Shown here one piece after another: positions 36,601 through 45,164 of a stretch of DNA of 64,000 nt. The notes under the pieces are model-generated. The model saw nothing but the letters and a program-made list of their open reading frames with translations. It was not told the origin of the DNA and did not search any database. The position numbers and the translations under genes are program-made. The stretch is from an uncultured Pirellulaceae bacterium. Its GTDB lineage: Bacteria > Planctomycetota > Planctomycetia > Pirellulales > Pirellulaceae. The stretch's first letter is position 1. Each line of letters opens with the position of its first letter. Where the stretch lies: contig CALFUT010000034.1 in the NCBI GenBank assembly GCA_937929805.1, positions 62,001-126,000 on the forward strand, given 5' to 3'.

Positions 36601-37902
36601 CATTCGTGCAAAGATCGATGCCAGCCGACAATTGACCAACTGATAGGCTCGGCGGTGCGATAGACAGGCGTTCAAATCTTGGCGGGCCGCGCCGAAAGGT
36701 TGTTGGCGAACTTTTAGCTCACCCTGAAGTCGCCGACGATGGCGTTCGGGCAACCGTGCCAGCAGGTCAGTGTAAAATTGGTCGCGGTAACGAGCGATGA
36801 TCGGAAGCAAAGAGGACAGGGTCGTTTCGGAGTCAAATGCGCCCGGGCCACGGCCCGAGACGCCCGCCGCCATTAGGATGGTTCCCGCCAGCACGGCGCC
36901 GGCTTCGGATAACGCTTCGTCGCGGTCGACGGGTTGGTCCGGATCGTCGGCGACTCGATTGACACGGTCCATCAATGCCGCCAGCGTCACGTCATGAATC
37001 ACAAATCGATGGAAGTAGCCATCGTTATCGACTGAATGTTCGTCCCACTGTCCAAAATGATAGTTGGGTCGCTTGTTGGCTGGGTGATCGAAGTCGAATG
37101 CACGCGGATCGATCGCCAATTCTTCAAGCCGATCCGGGGCAAAATGAGCGGCATGCAGAAGGGTGTCGTCGGTTTGAGAGAGGTACTTCAGGGCTCGTTC
37201 GACCACGTCGTGATAGCAACCCGTCGCGAGCCCCGCGCCTTGGACGTAAACCGGAATTGGTCGAATCCATTCTTCCCTGTACGGTTCAACTCGACGCGTC
37301 TCAAGCGTTGCGATCGGACGGTGCCCAAGGTAGTCGTTCAACTTTTCAAATGTGGCGTCGCTCAGCGATCGATCGGTTCGTGCTGCGGTGCCAGTGGTGT
37401 TGATTTCTCGAAGGACGGTTTCGATTGCTCGTGCGATGAAAAAAGAATTGAACAAGAAGTTGGGCGAGCGTCCAAAAATCAGGTCGGCGTGCTGCTGTTG
37501 ATAGCGGGGCAGCAAGTGTTCGAAAACGATTCTGAGCGTTGTGCTTGCTTGCGTAGAATCGCGAAACACGTCGCTTGTTGTTTGAAGTTGATTGAGCCTT
37601 CGCTTCAGTAGGTGATGAACCCTTTGGGCTGCGTAAGGGTGATTGTCTGAAGCAACGTCATCTTCCGTGTCGCTGCCTTTGGCAACGTCTTCTCGCTCGA
37701 TCGTTTCGGCAGCTTGCCCGACATTGTGCGGATCAAGATCGCCGTCCGATTCACATTCAGTGGTCGCCGCTAGTTCGGACGCGAACAGCTGGTCTAACGC
37801 TCGGTAAGTCGAAGCATCATGGTTGCCATCAGAAAAATTGATGTATCCCAGAACCTGATCGGCGCATGCATCCGTCGAGGGTGCTTTGGGTGAATGAGCC
37901 AT
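33601..37902 (-). CDS. Very large hypothetical protein (1433 residues)
   Basis: 1433 residues from ATG 37902, with no signal peptide and no clear membrane segment. Composition is largely helical, with an internal acidic patch around residues 755-800 (DVDDSEGIEDDDDDSLYE). An early Cys/His-poor region mentions no known catalytic motif; RVEPYREEWIRPIPVYVQ and later TPR-like helices (GYPEAAIKQLDSVSVASVRM) are visible. It resembles long planctomycete-specific cytoplasmic proteins, but I cannot assign a function. It stands alone between two plus-strand secreted-protein genes. Confidence 0.75.
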   Translation of the reverse strand: MAHSPKAPSTDACADQVLGYINFSDGNHDASTYRALDQLFASELAATTECESDGDLDPHNVGQAAETIEREDVAKGSDTEDDVASDNHPYAAQRVHHLLKRRLNQLQTTSDVFRDSTQASTTLRIVFEHLLPRYQQQHADLIFGRSPNFLFNSFFIARAIETVLREINTTGTAARTDRSLSDATFEKLNDYLGHRPIATLETRRVEPYREEWIRPIPVYVQGAGLATGCYHDVVERALKYLSQTDDTLLHAAHFAPDRLEELAIDPRAFDFDHPANKRPNYHFGQWDEHSVDNDGYFHRFVIHDVTLAALMDRVNRVADDPDQPVDRDEALSEAGAVLAGTILMAAGVSGRGPGAFDSETTLSSLLPIIARYRDQFYTDLLARLPERHRRRLQGELKVRQQPFGAARQDLNACLSHRRAYQLVNCRLASIFARMGYPEAAIKQLDSVSVASVRMVCHIDCLLGTIHLACREGDLQTALQKVPEAIALLKQGIHCGAIVDPWNILGFDANYSLFPALENTVRDHRVFELVDLMERIFAVCSELLSEAAAKSEDQLYRSIRSDFEELVRWWRQFAAHEVSSVDAVDPREIFDAAQLVADALKLWHEGGAETGDISFWSQHAQLFDSPKAYSLVVSALMHRGDYQTASALLVHWVSQAETVPLQMGDSSFHQLVDQWISVQKESLLEAIASKKNPRPAAAKGTDSDAQLDPDVIWNRIRKFYDYIEANAGQHWNVPDFRLLVVPDQKNGLGLPEDENAQDVDDSEGIEDDDDDSLYEAAYDNVTYTDSTDDGFDGDVFGQSDDETDGALEAEVERVLDRLEFQETVASFWRVSSTVPLPVTRSEDLNPAIEKSLRNRREIVRSWLDQAVKHRDQLTNLIESINRYAIPTAGASQEAMMRYDLHRAHKEALLEQAIHANIETQSAIRLLGSVIRAIGHLLDRQPLNEQLDATEGTLPSEKDDEYATDNSQLISVFAAVLLEDPKLVQHHFDEFVQCLHRYPLLYVPLSRNGDPGSIVCARTLQTHLLDLLQRMPALGLLAETTELLRTALAMERNNPIGQGAVTEFDELFKVGYTSMVHSLIRSSEQLRDDLLDADPEDLNNALVQEETQLFDCVQLLTESTLSYWLSHGETLRLSVLEKVFDSRENGPWDKLVSFIQEYGTGLFTQQFLHAGNIRGILHHGVKDWLEEVSVNPPAEIETRLFEDIGNQIPLKNAAFYLTLILEAVIENYNEYRDYNTTTTQSDHGGSLYMLLDFLRLRSRYDRVSWKLKPVAWAHRILVREQKNNVARMWRKSLLEKVGGEADKFEASYASLRKQYSMEMASVGRRIEGRFVHQLQIDRLRAQVIPAMIDPTERSSQRAFEKLSQEAQAFLRSTTGVGVDLPAWLAALENEVEQFYAPDRFQSIGSRLSSATNTRPREIADLREQLEVLLESTRAD

Positions 37903-38402
37903 GGTGAAAGATACCGCCCGAACTAGTTGAGAAACCGAACTGCCGCCTCAAATACGGTTTTCTGGTCAGACAAACGGCCAAGAAAAGGTGCTCGAAAGTT
38001 GATTCTGACGCCCCTATCGTAAAAATCGGTCGAACAATGGTCTATAGCTGATCCATTATTTCTGACGTACAGATGGAATTGCAGTCAAAGGTAGCAATCG
38101 GTCGATCTGAACAATCTGAACCCGTAGTCTGATTCGGGCTTTTTCAGGTAATTATCCCCAATTTGGGGTGAAACAATTGTCTTTTTAGTCCCTGTGAGGC
38201 GGATTACATCGCAAATCGCCTCAAATGCGGCATTCGGCGGCAACGAGAACCAAAGACCCAATGTTAAACTGATGTTCTGCGGCTATCGTGAAGGGCAGTC
38301 GTGACGTTTTTACATGCTTCTCCAACTGCAAACGGCGACGTAACACACCGCTAGATAAAAAAATTGCATTACCCTATCCGCTCGTCCGGAGTGAATTGAT
38401 TG
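37903..38402. other. Divergent intergenic region, 500 bases
   Basis: This lies between the 1433-residue gene (minus) and the PQQ-propeller gene (plus) and must hold both promoters. It is more AT-rich than its flanks around 38130-38190. GGAG at 38388-38391 is the likely ribosome-binding site for the downstream gene. No repeat or RNA gene is seen. Confidence 0.4.
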
Positions 38403-40166
38403 ATGATCTATCAAAAACTGATTTTGCCTAATCTTCCAAAAATCACCTTCGCTTTTCTTGTGGGCATGGCCATCGTTCCGAGCGATCTGCATGCGCAACG
38501 GGTTCAAGGCGGCAGTGTCCTCGCTTCCGATGCGGTCATCCACCGGGCCGGATTGATGGTTGAGTGGTCTTCTCAAGCGCCAGTCGGAGCCAGCAATCAA
38601 CTGGTTGATTGGGAGCTGATGATTGATGAGAACCAAGCAACGACGACGGTCGAAGTACGTTCGGGTAATCGCCGCGAGGTGATTTCGGAATACGACCGCA
38701 ATGCACTTGGGGAACTTTTGGGGGTTGCCGGCGCTGAGGAACTGGGGCAGGCTCGCAGAGAGCACATGCTGGCCGAGCTTGCGGCGCGAGGGAAAAAAGA
38801 TGTTGAAGTTACGCTTCAAACATTTCAGCAACCTAAAGCAATATTGTTCCTCTTGTCGGACAGCGGCGATGTGACCGCGCTTGACGCCAACACTGGGAAG
38901 ACTCAATGGCTAAGCCGAGTCGGTGCCGGTTCGTCGGAAGGCATCGGGTTGGGGGCAAGCGAGAATTACGTTGCGGTCGTGCGCGGGTCGGTGCTGCACT
39001 GTTTGGAAGCTTCAACCGGAAAAGAGCTGTGGTCCAAAAAGTGTAAGTATGCCGTTGGCTCTTCGCCCGCCGTCACCGAGAAGCACATCATGGTTCCGTT
39101 GACCGACGGTCGGCTAGAACTGTTCCCATTAGAAAGCCAAGGTTTGGGTTCCCATGCCTTGATGGCGTTGGGCGAAGGAACGGCGCAGCCTTTGGTTACC
39201 GCGAGCAGCGTTTCATGGCCAACGATGCGAGGTGAGTTGAATGTGATGATGAGAAACGGGAACACACACGCGATTAGCTATCGGTTGCGTGCAGACGACG
39301 CGATCGTATCGGAAGCAACTTCCGATGGCGAAAACCTTTACGTGGGTTCATTGGATGGTTTTCTCTACGCGATTGATGAAGATCGGGGATCTGTGAATTG
39401 GGCGATTTCCCTAGGCGTCGGCATCTCCGCTTCACCCGTTCCATTGGGCAAGTTTGTGTACGCGATTTCGGGTGATGACGAACTTTACAAAGTGATGGCT
39501 GAGACAGGCGAGCCCGCGCCAGGTTGGGATAAGCCACTCGAAAAAGTCAAACGATACGTGGGAGCCAGCGAACAGAATCTCTATTTGATGGATTCGCAAG
39601 GTGCGTTGGTTGTTGTTGACCGTGATTCCAGATCCATCGTGAACCGGATTGCGGTCGGACAGATTGATCTTGTGTTAAACAACTTTAAGAGCGATCGGTT
39701 GTACATTGCCAGTAAGTCAGGAGTTGTCCAATGTGTTCGCGAAGTTACCAGCGAACGACCGTTTTTCCACGATGATGAAATCGTCGCTCGTACTGAGAAG
39801 TTGAGTTCAAATGAAGGCTCAGGATCCAAGAATGGATCAGGGTCTAAAGACGGCTCAAGTTCCAAGCAAGATTTGGGGTCGAAACAGGGGTCTTCCAATT
39901 CGAATCCGTTTGCGGACTCGGGCGACGAAAACCCATTCGGTTCCGGTGGTGATGATCCCTTCGGCGGTAGCGCGACCAAGGACCAAGGAAGCGCGACCAA
40001 GGATCAAGGCAGCGGCACGAAGGATGAAGGTAGTGGCACGAAGGATAACGGCAGTGGTACCAAGGACGAAGGAAGCGGGACCAAGGGGCAGGATGAAGAC
40101 CCATTTGGCGGCTCATCTGAAGACCCGTTCGGTGGCGCATCGGATGACGATGATCCGTTTGGTTAG
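38403..40166 (+). CDS. Secreted PQQ-like beta-propeller protein with low-complexity tail
   Basis: 587 residues from ATG 38403 (a TTG at 38400 is also possible), with a signal peptide ending near DLHAQ. Residues 150-450 contain several PQQ-type blades: GDVTALDANTGKTQWLSRVG, VLHCLEASTGKELWSKKC, GFLYAIDEDRGSVNWAI and LYKVMAETGEPAPGW. BamB and quinoprotein-like propellers share this pattern, but no quinone-binding disulfide pair is evident, so it is probably a binding scaffold. The last 130 residues are a Gly/Ser/Lys/Asp repeat region with several DPFGG motifs. Confidence 0.85.
   Translation: MIYQKLILPNLPKITFAFLVGMAIVPSDLHAQRVQGGSVLASDAVIHRAGLMVEWSSQAPVGASNQLVDWELMIDENQATTTVEVRSGNRREVISEYDRNALGELLGVAGAEELGQARREHMLAELAARGKKDVEVTLQTFQQPKAILFLLSDSGDVTALDANTGKTQWLSRVGAGSSEGIGLGASENYVAVVRGSVLHCLEASTGKELWSKKCKYAVGSSPAVTEKHIMVPLTDGRLELFPLESQGLGSHALMALGEGTAQPLVTASSVSWPTMRGELNVMMRNGNTHAISYRLRADDAIVSEATSDGENLYVGSLDGFLYAIDEDRGSVNWAISLGVGISASPVPLGKFVYAISGDDELYKVMAETGEPAPGWDKPLEKVKRYVGASEQNLYLMDSQGALVVVDRDSRSIVNRIAVGQIDLVLNNFKSDRLYIASKSGVVQCVREVTSERPFFHDDEIVARTEKLSSNEGSGSKNGSGSKDGSSSKQDLGSKQGSSNSNPFADSGDENPFGSGGDDPFGGSATKDQGSATKDQGSGTKDEGSGTKDNGSGTKDEGSGTKGQDEDPFGGSSEDPFGGASDDDDPFG
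39966..40091 (+). repeat. Six tandem 21-base coding repeats
   Basis: Six in-frame units encode GS[AG]TKD[QEN] (the last is GSGTKGQ), near the end of the PQQ-propeller gene. Units differ at synonymous and third positions, so the array is not brand new. Copy number could vary between strains. Confidence 0.85.
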
Positions 40167-40230
40167 TCTGTCGGAGAAGCGAGGTTTGCGTCTAAATTCT
40201 TCAGGCTTTGTCGCAGGTGCGCTTTTTCAA

Positions 40231-40301
40231 AACGCGGAGTCGCAGAGAGCGCAGAGGATTTCCGCGAATGCGAACTCTGCGTTCTCAGCGTCTGTGCGTT
40301 T
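40231..40301. repeat. Dispersed palindromic repeat at the hsdR breakpoint
   Basis: The left arm, starting AACGCGGAGTCGCAGAGAGC (40231-40257), is nearly complementary to the right arm at 40275-40301 (CTCTGCGTTCTCAGCGTCTG onward). The minus-strand translation gives NAQTLRTQS. A second copy is at 45082-45152. It lies where the hsdR fragment ends. Confidence 0.75.
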
Positions 40302-40321
40302 CTAGATTCTTTTGCATCCGA

Positions 40322-40699
40322 CGTGTGCCAGAACACGCCCGCCTTTCGCGAGCCGGGTTGCACCACGTCGCCGTAGGTGGCTCGGCGTTCGCGGACAACG
40401 TCGTCGTCAGAATCGGCAGCCGCGATCGTGGTGGCGCGGACGGCTTCGCGGACTCCGTGGAACTGATGGTAACCGGCGATCTTTTTGATCAGCGAGTCGC
40501 CATCGTCTTCAAACAGGACGAAGTACCGCATGTAATCCAGAAACAGCTCAGGATCGAAGAAGCCGCGAACGACTTTCTCCAACTGGTATTCCAGCAGCGG
40601 CCGATCGTCTTCGTTCTTGATCGTATTCCACGGCATGAACCGTTCTTTGTTGGCCGTCAGCGAACCGACTCGCGCCGTAATCCCATCGCTGATGACTGG
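40322..40699 (-). pseudogene. hsdR: Type I restriction HsdR internal fragment
   Basis: About 126 codons match the HsdR segment after the nuclease domain: VISDGITARVGSLTANKERF, MPWNTIKNED, FEDDGDSLIKKIAGYHQFH and finally GVFWHT just before the Walker A site. Both the N-terminal PD-(D/E)XK domain and all helicase motifs are missing. The fragment is in frame with, and immediately after, the TAG stop of the nuclease gene at 40700. Downstream it runs into the palindromic repeat. It cannot be a working translocase or nuclease. Confidence 0.85.
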
Positions 40700-41419
40700 C
40701 TATTCACGGTTTAGCCATACATGGCGAAATTCTATGTCGGGCGCAGGATCGCTCGTTTCGAGATAAGAAAAGTTCCTTTCATGGACAGACACATATGTCT
40801 CTTGCGCAAACAGAATCGTGTTCGTACGAGGGCAGACCGAAGGACCTCGCTTGGTTTTGATGCTGTTCGACTTCTCTAACGCGTCACTGAGCTTGGGGAT
40901 TGCTTCGTATCCTGAAGCACAATAGCCAACCATCATCGCCGATAGCATACACCACGCATACTTGCCCTCTACAAACCTGATAATGCCTTCGTTGCAGTAG
41001 TGAACACCAACTGTATGCTTCCTATCAACTGGCTTGCATTCCACAAATAGCCCGTCTTGCGTTCGCCGATAAACTTGGCGTCCCGAATGGCGGATTCCAA
41101 AGACTAAATCGGGCATCGGATCGAGCTGGCTACCATCAAAGCCACGAAGTTTTTCTTCCCGTGTTATTTTCGAGATCAAATCGCCGTTGAAGCCGTCAAC
41201 TTTGTCGGAGTCGAATACGTCATCGAGCAAGACCTCATGCAGCTTCTGAGTGATCGTATCTTCGTACGCATTCTCTAAATCGAACTCAGCTTGGGAAAGT
41301 CCGCGGATATGCGTCCACGCAACCTTGATTGCATCTTCGACAACCAGAACGAATGCGATTGGCAACGGCGGATGCGGAGGTGCGAGTTTCGGTGTTTCTT
41401 GAAACATGCCAAGACTCAT
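40700..41419 (-). CDS. PD-(D/E)XK nuclease-like protein, cassette B
   Basis: 239 residues from ATG 41419, which overlaps the methyltransferase stop (ATGA). D104, E127 and K129 (MPDLVFGI ... GLFVECKPV) form the PD-(D/E)XK triad; upstream is NAYEDTITQKL and downstream NEGIIRFVEGKY and AMMVGYC. All four blocks match the protein at 24729-25385, though overall sequence has diverged. The partner is the adenine methyltransferase directly upstream. A restriction-like nuclease is the simplest reading. It ends at the exact junction with the hsdR fragment. Confidence 0.75.
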   Translation of the reverse strand: MSLGMFQETPKLAPPHPPLPIAFVLVVEDAIKVAWTHIRGLSQAEFDLENAYEDTITQKLHEVLLDDVFDSDKVDGFNGDLISKITREEKLRGFDGSQLDPMPDLVFGIRHSGRQVYRRTQDGLFVECKPVDRKHTVGVHYCNEGIIRFVEGKYAWCMLSAMMVGYCASGYEAIPKLSDALEKSNSIKTKRGPSVCPRTNTILFAQETYVSVHERNFSYLETSDPAPDIEFRHVWLNRE

Positions 41420-44400
41420 TTCGCGCCCTCAAACACAGAGAAGTAGTCGCGAAGGATGTCCGCAGCTAGAAGCCGGGCTCGGCTTGGAGTCCAATATCGG
41501 TATTGGTTTAAAATGCCGACAACGAGTCGACCAGCATCACGGCGAACGATTCGGCTTGCACCAGTCTTCGTTGCGAGTTCAAGCATGGAATCATCGACAA
41601 CGGATTCAGGTGAACCTTCCGCATCAGAACTCGAAATGTATAAGAACAGATAGGCGGCGGAAGTTGGGGCCGCCGTCATGCTAACAGTGATTTCGACGCC
41701 AACTCGTTTGGCGAAGGGGACAAGCAGCCGCTTCAAATGCTTCGTGAAGATTGCCGACTCATCTCGATCAACTCGTGCACTTCCAATTCGACCTATTTCG
41801 TCATGCGGGTTCCGAACTTTGAGCGTGTCAGCAATGACTTGCACATCGCGCGGCTCTAGGCCAAAAATCTCGGCAAAGAATTCGTCAATGTCTTTAAATA
41901 CTGAACTCTCTTCCGCTATTAGACGCTTTGACAGTTTGGCTATTTTCCTCCGCTGTGCCAACGAGAGGTTTTCAAACGGAATTAGCCGACACCGGTCGAA
42001 ATCGGATTTCCGAATAACAGGTCTTTCCGAGCCAACGCTGGCACTTGTGCACAAAAGGTAATACGGCCAAATGTGGCTATGGACGAACAGCTGGAGATAT
42101 CTCGTGAGCGAATCCGCGTCATCATGCCCCTTAGCTGAGTATCCGTAGAAACTCTGGTTGAAAACAGCATCCTGCTGACACAGGAGCGCGTTTCCCATTT
42201 GGCGGTCCGTTCGCAGTGACTGTCGCAACAGTAAGAGCGGTCCCCGATAAACTTGGAGTGGGTCTTCTCCTTCTTCGTCAACTATTCGAGTCTCATCCAA
42301 TGTTGGCAGCTTGAAAGGCTTACACTTAGAAACGTCGACAACGAACTTGCTCTTTAATTCATCCGCCTTTCCGATATCTGGCATACCGTGAAGCAATGAC
42401 GCGTCTGACGGTGGTCGCCTACTACTAACTACGTAGCCTTTACGACTTACAAGGCCCAACGTTGTTTTCCAGTATTCATCAATTTCGGATGACTTTGAAT
42501 TGACGATTTTCCGTGCGACTTGAACGTCCAGACTGGTTCCGATTGTCAGAGTCTTCAATAGCCAAGGCTCAAGTAATACCTCTCCTACGCTCACCGTTCT
42601 CGCTGAGTCCGTGTCAATACGCAACGAACCGACTTTATTCTCTTGCATGTCTGCTTGAGGCGAGATGAACCAGAACTCGTCCTCAGGATGCGGTCTTTTA
42701 TTTTGGGCGAAAATCATCATGAATGGCTGGTCCATGTCCGGCCAAACATTCGATCGTCTCAGATTGGAGCAATTAACGATTCCCGTAAACTTGATGAGGT
42801 TGAAAAGCGACTTTCGAGTGTTCGCTGCAACCTGCCCTTCTTTGAAAAGTGTTCGAGAAGGCATTGCCATGGCAATTCGACCGCTGGGTTTACACCACTG
42901 CGTAGATCGCCAAAGAAACGGTAAGTCCGGAACTCCATCAGGATTTTGATACTCAGCGCCGGCCTGTTCGTCGTAGGCAGCAACTACCAGTTTGCTTACA
43001 GCATTCAACTCGATAGCAAGCTCATCGTCATCACGAATGCGCGTCCACGGCGGGTTAGAGATCACGACATCAAAAGCCCCGTCGAATGACGAATCAACGT
43101 GGCGTCCCAAGCTGCCGATGACGGCGCCGGTATCGCAGTCTTCTTCACGACGATGATTAAAGAGGGTCAAGTCGTCCAAATAGTTAAAGCGAAGCTTCTC
43201 AGGTGGAACTGGTTTGGGATCGAGCTCAATCGCAGTGAGGTAGAGACTTAATGCCGCTAAACGAAGCGCTGAATCACTAATGTCAAAGCCACAGAGTTGC
43301 TGCTCTAATATTCGCCGAATGAGCTTTGTATCCGGACGTTTTCCCGAAGCAATCCAGTGTTCCCGATACAGGCGTCGAAAGGCCAATACTAGAAAAACGC
43401 CTGCCCCGCATGCTGGGTCGAGAACCCTCGCCTTGTGTGGATCAGCGAGTCCATCGAAAACCTCATCAACTATCGTTGTCGCAATGTGACGCGGCGTGTA
43501 ATGAACACTCGTTGCCTCCGATTCGTCTTCTTCCCATTTCCAACTGAAGGCCTCGTAGACTTGGCTGAGTAGGCCAACAGGAACATGGGCGAAGTCGAAT
43601 GTTGCCCAATCGAAACGATGCTGGTAGTCGTCAGAACCAACTGGTTCATGTCCGCGAATTATCGCGGACAGGTTTTGATAGACAATTTTCGAGTCGTTCA
43701 ACCCCTCAAAGAAACTTCTTGTCCCGCCTGTGCTTCCGCGGTCCTTAAATGGAAGGAAATCACCGTTGAATGTTTCATCCAGCCAACGGCTAGTTCGGTA
43801 GGCATTTTCTGCGTTATCAAACCCAGCCTTGATTGAATTAGCGGTCTGACAAATCTTCGGAACGTCCTTGTCCGTGACAATTCCGCGATCGCACAAAAAG
43901 CGAAAGAACAACGCGCGCCCAATGAGCGAAAGCGTATTCTCCCTACCAATCTGCCGCCGTATTCGATCTATGCCAGTACGAAGTAAGCTGAGCATTTCGT
44001 CAAAGACAAGACTCGGCTCGCCAAGGTCGTCGTCTGGCACATTTGCACGAACGAGATTCGCGAAGAAATTGATGGCCTCCGTGGAGTCCGCTTGAAACGT
44101 TCTCCAACTGGGGTCTGTGTCTTCAAGCGAAACTGGCGTTACGTCAAGTAGGCCCGGTTTCACGACAGCGAGATACGCTCGTTCTCCACGGCACGCAACG
44201 TTACGGCTTAGTTTCTTGATTCCCTTGTCCGGATTCGGAGTCGTCGCGAGACGAGACGCATTCACGTAATAGAGGAGGGGGCGATTGCTGCTCTCGATGA
44301 CGCCGTCGGGTCTAAGCTCTTCCCCGTCTTCGACGTTGACCAGATCGAGGTACTCCAATACCTCCGGTCTGGGCGCAGAAAGATCGCGGATGTTTTCGCG

Positions 44401-44439
44401 ATTTACGCCGTATCGTTCGAGTTCAGACGAGACATTCAC
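41416..44439 (-). CDS. Large N6-adenine DNA methyltransferase, cassette B
   Basis: 1007 residues from GTG 44439; no in-frame ATG is nearby. Motif I is VLDPACGAGVFLVLAF (about 339-354) and motif IV is VVISNPPWTRI (about 458-468), preceded by VYEAFSW...SVHYTPRHIA. The N-terminal 110 residues contain RPDGVIESSNRPLLYYVNAS, which looks like a nuclease-fold strand pair with the E-x-K lysine lost. The C-terminal 500 residues probably recognise the target. Length and domain order match the cassette A enzyme at 25390-28425, yet the two are not close copies, so they may recognise different sites. Confidence 0.88.
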   Translation of the reverse strand: MNVSSELERYGVNRENIRDLSAPRPEVLEYLDLVNVEDGEELRPDGVIESSNRPLLYYVNASRLATTPNPDKGIKKLSRNVACRGERAYLAVVKPGLLDVTPVSLEDTDPSWRTFQADSTEAINFFANLVRANVPDDDLGEPSLVFDEMLSLLRTGIDRIRRQIGRENTLSLIGRALFFRFLCDRGIVTDKDVPKICQTANSIKAGFDNAENAYRTSRWLDETFNGDFLPFKDRGSTGGTRSFFEGLNDSKIVYQNLSAIIRGHEPVGSDDYQHRFDWATFDFAHVPVGLLSQVYEAFSWKWEEDESEATSVHYTPRHIATTIVDEVFDGLADPHKARVLDPACGAGVFLVLAFRRLYREHWIASGKRPDTKLIRRILEQQLCGFDISDSALRLAALSLYLTAIELDPKPVPPEKLRFNYLDDLTLFNHRREEDCDTGAVIGSLGRHVDSSFDGAFDVVISNPPWTRIRDDDELAIELNAVSKLVVAAYDEQAGAEYQNPDGVPDLPFLWRSTQWCKPSGRIAMAMPSRTLFKEGQVAANTRKSLFNLIKFTGIVNCSNLRRSNVWPDMDQPFMMIFAQNKRPHPEDEFWFISPQADMQENKVGSLRIDTDSARTVSVGEVLLEPWLLKTLTIGTSLDVQVARKIVNSKSSEIDEYWKTTLGLVSRKGYVVSSRRPPSDASLLHGMPDIGKADELKSKFVVDVSKCKPFKLPTLDETRIVDEEGEDPLQVYRGPLLLLRQSLRTDRQMGNALLCQQDAVFNQSFYGYSAKGHDDADSLTRYLQLFVHSHIWPYYLLCTSASVGSERPVIRKSDFDRCRLIPFENLSLAQRRKIAKLSKRLIAEESSVFKDIDEFFAEIFGLEPRDVQVIADTLKVRNPHDEIGRIGSARVDRDESAIFTKHLKRLLVPFAKRVGVEITVSMTAAPTSAAYLFLYISSSDAEGSPESVVDDSMLELATKTGASRIVRRDAGRLVVGILNQYRYWTPSRARLLAADILRDYFSVFEGAK

Positions 44440-44560
44440 AGTGTTTACCGAAGTTGAGCTTCCTGCGGGCGGTTCAATTCAAAATTGTAGAAAAGAGCTG
44501 TTCTTTCTCCAATCCGGATGCCAGCACAACTGGTGTCGGCGAAAGTCGTGTCAAGTCTGG

Positions 44561-45076
44561 TCACAGGGCAATACACATTTCAAAGAAACTTACCCGACTC
44601 TCGTAAAAACGCCGGTTCAAAGAGACATTGTCGCGGATCGCCGCCTGTAGTTTTTCGGACTCGTGAAATTGAGTGGCTAACTCGCGGGTCAAGCCCTCCA
44701 TCTTTTCGGCGAAGGGGACGCCGTCGTCTTCCACCTCTTCGGCTCCGACGTAGCGACCGGGCGTGAGCACGTAGCCATGTTCGGCGATCTCGTCCAACGT
44801 CGCGCTCTTGCAGAAGCCGGGGATGTCCTCGTAAGCGTCTTTGTCTCGCTTCCACGCATGAAAGGTGCTGACGATCTGCGCGGTGTCTTCGTCGGTGAAG
44901 GCCCGGAGGACTCGGTCCACCATGTAGCCCAACTTGCGGGCGTCGATGAAGAGCACTTCGCCGCTGCGGTCGCGGAAGGCGGCGGCTCCTCGGCCTCGCT
45001 TCTGTTTCGTTTTGGTCAGGAACCAGATGCAGGCCGGTATCTGCGTGTTGGTAAAGAGCTGGCCAGTTGGTGAGGT
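44561..45076 (-). pseudogene. hsdM: HsdM C-terminal fragment, truncated at both ends
   Basis: The frame begins at [18 protein letters not shown] and keeps the HsdM C-terminal region ([58 protein letters not shown]), then loses homology after AAIRDN near 44624. The catalytic NPPF half is absent, and the upstream side is occupied by the palindromic repeat at 45082-45152. It has no start codon of its own within the homologous part. Confidence 0.85.
44721..44833. repeat. 113-base direct repeat of hsdM 3' region, copy 1
   Basis: Bases 44721-44833 and 46356-46468 differ at a single position by my reading. Both encode the HsdM segment from [10 protein letters not shown] to EVEDDGV. Near-identity including silent sites points to recent duplication or gene conversion within the locus. 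Confidence 0.85.
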
Positions 45077-45081
45077 TTTAA

Positions 45082-45152
45082 AACGCGGAGACGCAGAGAG
45101 CGCAGAGGAGATGCGCGTATCAAAGCTCTGCGTCCTCAGCGTCTCTGCGTTT
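45082..45152. repeat. Dispersed palindromic repeat at the hsdM breakpoint
   Basis: Second copy of the element at 40231-40301: arm AACGCGGAGACGCAGAGAGC onward (45082-45108) and its near-complement at 45126-45152. It separates the rhuM stop from the truncated hsdM fragment. Confidence 0.75.
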
Positions 45153-45164
45153 CCAAACATTGCG

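Noticed and set aside
40163-40636. Stand-alone 157-codon gene starting MPWNTIKNED
   Set aside because: It is the central piece of HsdR; homology extends upstream of that ATG to the nuclease stop, and the last 50 codons are the palindromic repeat. Treated as a pseudogene.
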